64,000 nt of DNA from Geothrix sp. 21YS21S-2 (GTDB lineage: Bacteria; Acidobacteriota; Holophagae; Holophagales; Holophagaceae). Under the pieces are notes generated by a model. It was not told the origin of the DNA and searched no databases. It saw only the letters and a list, made by a program, of their open reading frames with translations. The stretch spans positions 5,184,136 to 5,248,135 of the forward strand of contig NZ_CP132910.1 of the NCBI RefSeq assembly GCF_030846775.1, written 5' to 3'. Both the position numbers and the translations under genes were made by a program. Positions 28,506-35,191 of this stretch are shown here, one piece after another (the stretch's first letter is position 1; every line of letters begins with the position of its first letter).

Positions 28506-29567
28506 TCAAAGTACCCTTGCCAGGGCCTGAAGCCCCCGCCTGAGAATGGCCGCCGATCTTCCGAACGTAAGGCGAAGGGCATGCTCATCCATGAACACTT
28601 CACCTGGCATCACCAACGTCCGTTGTTCGTATAGGAGTCTGCGTGCCAGACAGGCACTGTCCACAGACGGGGGGACCGTCAGGTAAGCGAAGGGCGTGCC
28701 TCGAGGAACGGAAAGCCTGAGGTTGGGGTGGTCCACAAGCCAATCCTTCAGGATTGCCAGACCCTCCCGGTTCAAGGTCTGGTAGGTCTCCAGAAACATA
28801 GCCCTCTTCTTAAGCACCTGAAGTCCCAGCTGCTCGCACAGGGAGGCATTGCACACCGTGGTGTACCGCTTCATATTGGTGGCGGCCTGAATCGTGGCAG
28901 AATCCGAAATGAGCCACCCGATTCGAAGGCCAGGGAAGCCGTATATCTTGGAAAGACCTGAAACCGCCGAAGCGCGGGGCATCCGGTGAATGATGGATTT
29001 CGCATAATTGCTAGCGTATTCCTCGTCATTCATCACGCTCAGCCCATGCTCCTCTGCCAACGCTCCCACCTCCTTCCACTCCTCCTCCGTAAGATCGCAA
29101 CCGATAGGGTTATTGGGGAAATTCAGCACGAGGAGATTCGTGTTCCTGCGTATGCTCCTGCGCAGCTGAGCCAAATCGAAGCGGAACCCCTGGTCCCGTC
29201 CGAAACGAAGGGTGGAGATGTCCGCTCCGAGCCAGCGAGGGATTTCCCAGGACTGCTGCCAACCTGGCATCGTGGTCACCACGTGGTCGCCGGAGCCAAG
29301 CAGGCTGCAGTAGAAAAGGAAGAGCCCCTCCTGGGCACCGTGGGTAATGAGGACCTGGGACGGATCCACCGAATAGAGGAGGGCAACCTCCTCCCTCAAG
29401 GTGGCCTGGCCCCGGTCCGGGGCATAGTCCAAGGCCTGCGTCGGAGCTTGGCGCAGTTCCTCAAGGTGGCGACATTGAATGCCGCTTTCGCCCAGGTCGA
29501 TGTCGAAGTTGCCCAGGGCCACTTCAAACAGCCAGCTCTGAATGGCGTACTCAGACGGCTTGGCCAT
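28506..29567 (-). CDS. PLP-dependent fold-type I enzyme, aminotransferase class I/II, capreomycidine-synthase-like
   Basis: A 353-residue enzyme. The Schiff-base Lys is in SGLSKIYGFPGLRIGW (about residue 207); NFPNNPIG, the NDEEY Asp (about 181) and LRLTFGR (substrate carboxylate Arg, about 332) are present. The N-terminal stretch FDIDLGESGIQ...LEELR resembles VioD-type enzymes, which cyclise a hydroxylated arginine after a 2-oxoglutarate dioxygenase acts; I recall this similarity and could not test it. The start has GAAGGAT upstream and overlaps the dioxygenase by 17 bases. Possible roles are transamination, elimination or cyclisation of a hydroxylated amino acid. Confidence 0.72.
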   Translation of the reverse strand: MAKPSEYAIQSWLFEVALGNFDIDLGESGIQCRHLEELRQAPTQALDYAPDRGQATLREEVALLYSVDPSQVLITHGAQEGLFLFYCSLLGSGDHVVTTMPGWQQSWEIPRWLGADISTLRFGRDQGFRFDLAQLRRSIRRNTNLLVLNFPNNPIGCDLTEEEWKEVGALAEEHGLSVMNDEEYASNYAKSIIHRMPRASAVSGLSKIYGFPGLRIGWLISDSATIQAATNMKRYTTVCNASLCEQLGLQVLKKRAMFLETYQTLNREGLAILKDWLVDHPNLRLSVPRGTPFAYLTVPPSVDSACLARRLLYEQRTLVMPGEVFMDEHALRLTFGRSAAILRRGLQALARVL

Positions 29568-30252
29568 GGAGCATCCTTCGGGAAATGGTGAAGATGAACA
29601 CGTCACGCCTGGCCGGCCCCGAGCGCATGGGGGTCAAGGCCGTGGTGTAGTGTTTGTAGGTACGGTCGTTGAAGATGAAAAGCGTATTTTCCGGGATGGT
29701 GGCTTCCAGAACGATCCTCTCGTTGTCCTGCAGATCGTAAAGCATGCATTTGGCGCCCATCCCGTTCTCGACGCCGACCATCAGGATCGAAACGAAGTCG
29801 AACCCGTCCTGGTGAACGCCTTCGGGAGCAGGCAGGCCCACCAGGGACGGACCGGCGATGACCCTGATCTGATGGATGCCGACGTCGTACCCGGGGGCGG
29901 GAGGAAGAATGGGAAGGAAGATCTTCTTCAGCAGGGTCGTTTCCAAATATCGTTTGACCTGACTTGAGAGCGGCCCGAAAGTTCTGTGCACGCCGCCCTT
30001 GAATACGTTGTAGCGCGGGTCCTGGATGAATGGCGGCGCGCCGAGGTATGAAAACCGGCCATCCTCCACTTCGCCGCAGCCGTAGCTCCTGAACCGGTAA
30101 GCCCTCGGGGCATCCAGATAGGCGTCCGCGGGAAGCTCGTCGAAACTGCGCTTGACCGACTCCGGTACCTCGCCCACGGGCCAAACCTGGAAGCGGGTTT
30201 TTGCGGGATCCAGCTGGAGGCATTGCAATATCGTGTTGTTCCAGTCAGTCAT
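29551..30252 (-). CDS. Fe(II)/2-oxoglutarate-dependent amino acid hydroxylase (IDO-type, 2OG-Fe_Oxy_2 family)
   Basis: A 233-residue protein resembling the family of Bacillus L-isoleucine 4-hydroxylase (IDO). The iron-binding triad is visible as HQD (about residues 147-149) in PEGVHQDGFDFVSILMV and a distal His in DRTYKHYTTAL (about 201); RRDVFIFT near the C-terminus probably binds 2-oxoglutarate. Family members hydroxylate free Ile, Leu, Met, Val or similar. The start has GGAGGCGGCG upstream and overlaps the permease gene by eight bases. Adjacent AzlCD suggests a branched-chain-like substrate, but regio- and substrate specificity cannot be read. Confidence 0.82.
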   Translation of the reverse strand: MTDWNNTILQCLQLDPAKTRFQVWPVGEVPESVKRSFDELPADAYLDAPRAYRFRSYGCGEVEDGRFSYLGAPPFIQDPRYNVFKGGVHRTFGPLSSQVKRYLETTLLKKIFLPILPPAPGYDVGIHQIRVIAGPSLVGLPAPEGVHQDGFDFVSILMVGVENGMGAKCMLYDLQDNERIVLEATIPENTLFIFNDRTYKHYTTALTPMRSGPARRDVFIFTISRRMLHGQAV

Positions 30253-31816
30253 CGCCGCCTCCGGCGCTTGGTCGGGAAGAATTCCGGAGTTTGCTGTTCC
30301 GCATTCCGTATCTGAAATAGATGACGATCCCGATTGCCAGCCACAGAGCCAAACGGATCCAGGCGTCCACGGGCAAGGCCGACATGACCCAGATGCAGGC
30401 CAGCGCCCCGAGGGGGCCCACAAGCCAGGGCAGGGGTGTCCGGAACGGCCGCGCTGCATGAGGGCTGGTCACCCTCAGGACGGGAATGCCCAGGCAAACG
30501 ATCATGAACGCCAGGAGGGTGCCGATGGAAACGAGTTCCCCCACCAGGCTCAGTGGAAGGATGCCGGCTCCCAAAGCAATGGCCAGGGTTGCGGTGGAGA
30601 TTGCCACATGGGGGGTTGCATGACTGGTGTGAAGGCGGTCGAACCAGGGCAGCAGGCCGTCCTTCCCCATCGCGTAGAAGATCCGGCTCTGTCCATAAAT
30701 GAACGTGATCAGCACGGAGGTCAGGCCCGCAAGGGCGCCCAATTTCACCAGGACACCGATGAGTTTCCGCATCTCCGGGGACCAGCCGTGCAGTGCCACG
30801 ATGCGGTCGATGCCCAGGGCAATGGGGTCGGAAATACCCAGCAGCTTGTAGGACACCACGCCTGTGAGAACGAGGGAAACCAGCACATAGAGCCCGGTGC
30901 ACACGGCCAGGGACGCGATGATTCCACGGGGGATATCCCTGGACGGGTTTCTGCATTCCTGGGCGGAGGTCGCGACAATATCGAAGCCGATGTATGCGAG
31001 GAAGACGACTCCCGTTCCGGCAAGCACTCCAGGCCATCCGTAGCCGCTCACTTCCCGGCCGTTCTTCAGGATGGAGCCTTCAAGGGGGATGAACTGGAGG
31101 AAGCCAACCGCTTGGGGATTCGCCTTCCAGAGGGTCGCGTCCATCACCGACCACCCGGTCAACACGAAGCCTAGAATCACCGCAATCTTGGTACACACCA
31201 TCAGGTTGTTCGCAAACGTGGATTCCTTCAGGCCGCGATAGACGACAGCCCCCACCATCAGGACGACGATCGACCCGGGCGCATTCCAGATGCCGTGCAG
31301 GGTAGAGCCATCGGCAAGGAGGAGACTCTCCCAGGGCCCCCTGGTGAAGGCCAGCAGGCCGTCCGAAAGGTGCACGGCGAATTGCTTTTCCAAGAGCGAC
31401 AAGAAATACCCGCCCCAGGCATGGCCGACAATGACAGCGCCGAAGGTGTATTCTAGGATCAAATCCCACCCGATGATCCAGGCCATGAATTCGCCCATCG
31501 TGGCATACGAGTAGGTGTAGGCGGAGCCGGAAACCGGCAGCATCGCCGCCATTTCGGAATAGCAGAGCCCGGAGAGGAAACAGAGCAGGCCCGCCAGCAC
31601 GAAACTATAGGCTATGGCGGGCCCCGCATAGTAGGCGGCGCCAGCTCCCGTCATCGTGAATATTCCAGCCCCAACGATGGCCCCAATGCCGATCATTGCT
31701 AAATTAAAAGGACCGAGTGAGCGTTTCAACGTTTTGGTGTCATGGATATTGTCACAATATGGTTCAATATCAATCTTTGAATTTGAAATGGGCTTCTTGA
31801 TGAATAGATTTTTCAT
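30245..31816 (-). CDS. APC-superfamily amino acid permease
   Basis: A 523-residue membrane protein with about 12-13 helices. The conserved first helix GAIVGAGIFTMTGAGAA carries the unwound substrate-binding Gly motif, and FLAYIGFDIVATSAQECRNPSRDIPRGI is the signature of cationic amino acid transporter-type APC proteins. The start is the ATG following GGGGGTGCAT. It heads the five-gene operon and its stop overlaps the dioxygenase start, so it probably imports the precursor amino acid or re-imports product. Its N-terminus is Lys/Asn/Ile-rich and AT-rich, unlike the rest of the genome. Confidence 0.88.
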   Translation of the reverse strand: MKNLFIKKPISNSKIDIEPYCDNIHDTKTLKRSLGPFNLAMIGIGAIVGAGIFTMTGAGAAYYAGPAIAYSFVLAGLLCFLSGLCYSEMAAMLPVSGSAYTYSYATMGEFMAWIIGWDLILEYTFGAVIVGHAWGGYFLSLLEKQFAVHLSDGLLAFTRGPWESLLLADGSTLHGIWNAPGSIVVLMVGAVVYRGLKESTFANNLMVCTKIAVILGFVLTGWSVMDATLWKANPQAVGFLQFIPLEGSILKNGREVSGYGWPGVLAGTGVVFLAYIGFDIVATSAQECRNPSRDIPRGIIASLAVCTGLYVLVSLVLTGVVSYKLLGISDPIALGIDRIVALHGWSPEMRKLIGVLVKLGALAGLTSVLITFIYGQSRIFYAMGKDGLLPWFDRLHTSHATPHVAISTATLAIALGAGILPLSLVGELVSIGTLLAFMIVCLGIPVLRVTSPHAARPFRTPLPWLVGPLGALACIWVMSALPVDAWIRLALWLAIGIVIYFRYGMRNSKLRNSSRPSAGGGDD

Positions 31817-32159
31817 ATGCACCCCCGTGACGAAGGCATGCCGTGACACTGATGGATAAGTATGTGCTTCGACTCAGCTTATGCGAATGACGCTGGACTA
31901 CGCCAAGGAGCGCATCCTGGAAAGTTGATGCACCATCCAGAATCGATGTTTCGTTGAGATATTTAATAAAATAATAATGTGATCCCAAAATGTGATGTGC
32001 TGATAGTTATCGTATCATGTAGAAACGCATATGCTTACTCATGTGAAACTTCTGAAATCAATTCGGCAGCCAGTTGGTATGGGCCCCTATGAGTCCCATC
32101 CAGCGTCCGCAGGGCAGGCCCTTAAGCTCTTGAGCGATGAAGCAGCAGGCCGGTTATGG
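31817..32159. promoter_or_regulatory. AT-rich divergent regulatory region of the island
   Basis: About 340 bases separate the divergent permease and leader-peptide genes. GC falls sharply, especially at 31940-32040, with several short palindromes such as TGATA-GTTATCG-TATCA (near 32001-32017). Divergent promoters must lie here, but no hexamer pair was convincing enough to place. An in-frame ATG at 32031 could extend the short plus-strand ORF to 63 codons but has no ribosome binding site. Confidence 0.5.
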
Positions 32160-32171
32160 AAAGGAGGTGAT
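32160..32171 (+). promoter_or_regulatory. Full-length consensus Shine-Dalgarno sequence
   Basis: AAAGGAGGTGAT is complementary to the entire anti-Shine-Dalgarno tail of 16S rRNA and ends three bases before an ATG (GGAGG to ATG spacing of seven). No other gene in the window has such a complete match. It strongly supports translation from 32175. Confidence 0.85.
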
Positions 32172-32174
32172 AGC

Positions 32175-32222
32175 ATGCGTAGAAATACTAATAGCAACTA
32201 TATTGGCAATCTTATCCGGTGA
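32175..32222 (+). CDS. 15-residue leader or scaffold peptide
   Basis: The ORF encodes MRRNTNSNYIGNLIR, with four Asn and three Arg in 15 residues. The ribosome binding site is the best in the window. The same frame is open back to an ATG at 32031 (63 codons), but the extra part translates the Shine-Dalgarno as WKGGDS and lacks its own binding site, so the short form is preferred. Directly downstream are two mutually exclusive hairpins and then the M29-like gene. It may be an attenuation leader peptide or, less likely, a small substrate for the neighbouring enzymes. Nothing similar is known to me. Confidence 0.6.
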   Translation: MRRNTNSNYIGNLIR

Positions 32223-32274
32223 TTCAACCTGATTCAGAATCAAGGGAGACGCCAGGGACGCAGCTCCCTTGATT
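32220..32274 (+). promoter_or_regulatory. Two mutually exclusive hairpins after the leader peptide (attenuator-like)
   Basis: Hairpin 1 pairs TGATTC (32220-32225, including the leader stop codon) with GAATCA (32237-32242). Hairpin 2 is a perfect 11-bp stem, AATCAAGGGAG (32238-32248) with CTCCCTTGATT (32264-32274) and a 15-base loop. They share AATCA, so only one can form. Ribosome position at the leader stop would block hairpin 1. No U-run follows hairpin 2, so a simple intrinsic terminator is not supported; control of translation or Rho access to the downstream gene is possible. Confidence 0.55.
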
Positions 32275-32294
32275 GCTTCACGCAGGAGGCTCTC

Positions 32295-33371
32295 GTGCTC
32301 CATGTGCGCCCACACCTCTACCAGCAACTCGGCGCCACCCTGGGCGTTCACTTTAGGCTCCTGACCAATCCCCGTTTTTCAGCCAGCTTCCATATAGAAG
32401 ACAGTGATCGTTACGAAACCACAGGCGTCGTCACGTTCATGTGCGAGGACGAGCTGGCGGGTCTTCTCGAAGGAGAAGTGCTTCCGCGCCCCTCGCACCT
32501 GCTCGTGGTTGCTCCCGATTCCGGCTTCTCCTCCCCGGCACCCGAACGGCTGGGCCGGGAACGCAAACTGTTGGTGTTGCCCTGCAATTCCAGTTCCATC
32601 GAGGAGGAGGACATCCAGCACTACCTCGGTGCCATGGAGGCGACGGATGTCGTGGCCCAGAAGGATTGGAGTGACCGGTTTTTTCGTGCTGGCGAAGCCG
32701 CGTCATATTTGACCTTCACGGACGAGGATGCACGGACCTTTGCGCGTTTCGATCACCTGAACGAGGGCTATGAGTGGTTCGAACAGCTGGGACCCCTGGA
32801 CTGGGGTGGCCAGCAATTCTGCCCAGCAGGGGAAATAAGTGTTCTTCCCATGGTTCATGGACGATTCGACCCTTCCCGGCGCCTTGCGCTCACGGGGGAA
32901 CTGGCGCTGCGCGGCCTGCCGATCGTGAACTCCGGAACCCTCTCGTTCCTGCGGGAAGACCAGGACCGGATCTTCGGGGAACTGGCGTGCCTCGAGAGCT
33001 CTACCGTGATCGCCACCGTTGAGAATGGGGGCATTCAGACCCTCCGGGAGGGTGGGGCCGGAAGCGGCACCGCCAGGGCCATGCTGGAAGCCCTGTTCAG
33101 GGTGGATTCGCGCTACCGGATCATCTGGGAAATAGGTATCGGCAGCAACACGACCATGACTCCTCTCCCGGCCAACCGCACGCCGAATGAGAGCTACGGC
33201 CATCACCAGGGCTGTGTGCACTGGGGGCTGGGCCTGACGCCCTGGACCCAGTACCATGTGGATCTGCTTTGCCCTGATACGGTCGTGGCCACGGACCGAG
33301 GCGAGCACCTTGCGGGTGGCCACGGTTGGATGTCCAGGAAGGCGAGCCCGGGGTGTCCATGCGTCAGGTAG
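32295..33371 (+). CDS. Putative M29-like metallopeptidase (leucyl aminopeptidase/AmpT type)
   Basis: A 358-residue protein starting at GTG with AGGAGG five bases upstream. The C-terminal half resembles M29 aminopeptidases: Glu in AGEISVLP (about 180), Glu in WEIGIGSN (about 279), His in GCVHWGLGL (about 309) and a His-x-Asp pair in QYHVDLL (about 321-323), a plausible dinuclear metal site. Spacing between these differs from classical AmpT, so it is divergent and may not be a peptidase. Its position after a peptide-coding leader and before a GNAT gene suggests amide-bond chemistry on the pathway product. Assignment is by motif recognition only. Confidence 0.5.
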   Translation: MLHVRPHLYQQLGATLGVHFRLLTNPRFSASFHIEDSDRYETTGVVTFMCEDELAGLLEGEVLPRPSHLLVVAPDSGFSSPAPERLGRERKLLVLPCNSSSIEEEDIQHYLGAMEATDVVAQKDWSDRFFRAGEAASYLTFTDEDARTFARFDHLNEGYEWFEQLGPLDWGGQQFCPAGEISVLPMVHGRFDPSRRLALTGELALRGLPIVNSGTLSFLREDQDRIFGELACLESSTVIATVENGGIQTLREGGAGSGTARAMLEALFRVDSRYRIIWEIGIGSNTTMTPLPANRTPNESYGHHQGCVHWGLGLTPWTQYHVDLLCPDTVVATDRGEHLAGGHGWMSRKASPGCPCVR

Positions 33372-33868
33372 GATCCGGCAGCCGCCCGGTCCGCATCCGG
33401 GAAGTCACCACCGAACCCGGTTTCCGTGCCGCCCGCGAACTTCTCCAGGAGTACGCCGCAGGCCTGGGCATCGATCTGTCGTTCCAGGGTTACCAGAAGG
33501 AGCTGGATCTGCTTCCGGGTGCCTACGCCGCCCCGGGAGGGGCCATTTTCCTGGCCCTAAGCGATGACCGCGCCGTTGGCATGGTGGCCCTTCGCCCCCT
33601 CCATCCAGGAACATGCGAATTGAAAAGGCTCTTTGTCCGCCCCGCATTCCGCCGCTCCGGGACCGGAACTCAATTGGTGGAGGCTGCCCTGTCTGGCGCA
33701 CGCGTCCGGGGTTATGCCGAAGTGGTCCTGGATACGCTGCCGGCCATGGCCGGCGCCCTCGCCTTGTACCGTCGGCTCGGATTCCAGGATATCCCGCCCT
33801 ACTATGCGACTCCCATTCCGGGAACGCTGTTCCTGAAAAAGGGGCTCCGTGACTCGGCGCAGGGCTGA
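33359..33868 (+). CDS. GNAT-family N-acetyltransferase
   Basis: About 169 residues from the ATG at 33359 (an ATG at 33326 would add 11). The acetyl-CoA loop follows the usual pattern: CELKRLFVRPAFRRSGTGTQLVEAAL has the R/Q-x-x-G-x-G/T type pyrophosphate loop, and ALALYRRLGFQDIPPYY is the C-terminal GNAT motif. It overlaps the preceding gene by 13 bases, so it is coexpressed with it. N-acetylation of an amino acid product would be a simple self-protection step; that role is inferred from context. Confidence 0.82.
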   Translation: MRQVGSGSRPVRIREVTTEPGFRAARELLQEYAAGLGIDLSFQGYQKELDLLPGAYAAPGGAIFLALSDDRAVGMVALRPLHPGTCELKRLFVRPAFRRSGTGTQLVEAALSGARVRGYAEVVLDTLPAMAGALALYRRLGFQDIPPYYATPIPGTLFLKKGLRDSAQG

Positions 33869-34153
33869 CGGCCCTGGAAAGCCGGAGGGACTCCCCCTGG
33901 AGGCCATCCAGGGAAACGTTTGCCGCTCGTGCCACGCCGGTAGGACATCTTGGGTTCTGCTGGACGAAAAGCGCCTACGGAACCATGGATGTGAAGAGGC
34001 GTGGAAAGCCCTTGTGGCGGGGAGTGGCCGCCGGCCGCCATCCGGGGTCGCGACTTCCGTGACAGGGGGCTGAAGACGCCCTTTCCCTCGGAGTCAAGGG
34101 CATGCCTCCGGTGGAGACGGCAGGATCCAGTCTGCCTGGTGCCCAATTCAAGG

Positions 34154-35191
34154 CTATGCCCTGCGGCCTCCGGGGCCCTTGCCCATGACCCGGCCGATGG
34201 ACCGGATCCGGGCCTCCATGCACCCGTGGCAGACCTGCGCGGTCTCGTGCACGCAGGCCTTGCCGGGGTAGATCTCGTAGAGGACCCGGTACGCGGGCGG
34301 CGTTACGTTGGGCATCACCACGTTGGCGCCGCGGCAGAGGCCCAGTTCCCGGCCGGCCTTGGGGTCGATCGTGGCCAGGGCCGTGGTGCTGGGGATGTTG
34401 GACTGGGGGCAGACGATGCGGGTGAGGGCCACGGCCTTGAGGGTGGTGAGTTCGTCGTTGGGCACCTGCTGGCTGGGCGGAGCCAGGTAGCTTGCCGCGT
34501 CCGGGCCGCCCAGGGGTGTGCGGGGGCTGGGCAGGAAGGGGCCGATGCCGATCATGTCCATGTCGTAGCCGCGGAAGGTGTCGATGTCCTGGGCCAGGAT
34601 CTCCCAGGTCTGGCCGGGGATGCCCACCATGACGCCCGTGCCGATCTCGTAGCCGAAGCTCCGCATGCGGTCCAGCTGGGCCATGCGGTCCGAGAGGGTG
34701 CCCGGCAGCGAGGGGTGGATGACGTCGTAGAGCTTGGGGTCGCTGGTCTCGAAGCGCAGCAGGAAGCGGTCGGCGCCCGCGGCCTTCCAGGCCATCAGCT
34801 CGTCGTCCTCGCGCTCGCCCAGGCTCAGCGTCACGGCCAGGGGGGTGGTGGCCTTGATCTCCCGCACGATGGCGGCGATGGTCTCGACCTTCAGGCCCGG
34901 GTCCTCCCCGGACTGCATGACGACGGAGCCGTAGCCCAGGCGGTGGGCCTCCCGGGCGCAGGCCAGGATCTCGGCGGGCTCCATGCGGTAGCGCGTGATG
35001 CCCTGGGAACAGGCGTTGATGCCGCAGTAGGCGCACTGGCGCACGCAGAAGTTGCTGATCTCGATGAGGCCGCGCAGGTGCACCTCGTCGCCGACGTTGG
35101 CCTTGCGCACGGCGTCGGCGCGCGCCCACAGCTCCTCCAGGCGGGCCTCGTCGGTCTCCTTGAGCCAGTGAAGGATCTCATTTCGCTGCAT
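34154..35191 (-). CDS. hydE: [FeFe] hydrogenase maturation radical SAM enzyme HydE
   Basis: A 345-residue radical SAM protein. The LRGLIEISNFCVRQCAYCG segment has the CX3CX2C cluster motif (Cys about 49, 53, 56) in the form typical of HydE. A C-terminal Cys trio (KACVHETAQVCHGC) matches the accessory cluster site seen in some HydE proteins. HydE acts on the iron-cysteine synthon made by HydG during H-cluster assembly. Its last 11 codons are duplicated at 27448-27481; the present C-terminus RRA* replaced an ancestral RRAV*. It overlaps hydF by 14 bases. hydG is not in this window. Confidence 0.93.
   Translation of the reverse strand: MQRNEILHWLKETDEARLEELWARADAVRKANVGDEVHLRGLIEISNFCVRQCAYCGINACSQGITRYRMEPAEILACAREAHRLGYGSVVMQSGEDPGLKVETIAAIVREIKATTPLAVTLSLGEREDDELMAWKAAGADRFLLRFETSDPKLYDVIHPSLPGTLSDRMAQLDRMRSFGYEIGTGVMVGIPGQTWEILAQDIDTFRGYDMDMIGIGPFLPSPRTPLGGPDAASYLAPPSQQVPNDELTTLKAVALTRIVCPQSNIPSTTALATIDPKAGRELGLCRGANVVMPNVTPPAYRVLYEIYPGKACVHETAQVCHGCMEARIRSIGRVMGKGPGGRRA
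34158..34191. repeat. Right 34-bp direct repeat bounding the accessory island
   Basis: Identical to 27448-27481 over 34 bases, with mismatches immediately on both sides. It lies inside the hydE coding end and defines the right edge of the island. Confidence 0.9.

Larger units (their letters stand above)
27448..34191. mobile_element. 6.7-kb accessory genomic island inserted at the hydE 3' end
   Basis: The region between two perfect 34-bp direct repeats holds two divergent gene sets for amino-acid transport and modification, with lower GC, especially at 31.8-32.3 kb. The repeat corresponds to hydE codons, so the insertion restored hydE with a new stop codon, as integrative elements often do. 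No integrase or transposase gene lies inside, so it may have been moved in trans or have lost its recombinase. The boundaries follow from the repeats; the mobility itself is inferred. Confidence 0.7.

Noticed and set aside
32238..32274. Intrinsic terminator at hairpin 2
   Set aside because: The 11-bp stem is strong, but the following bases (GCTTCACGC) contain no U-run.
33869..34153. Integrase or recombinase remnant at the right end of the island
   Set aside because: Frames here show no recombinase motif; nothing recognisable lies in this gap.
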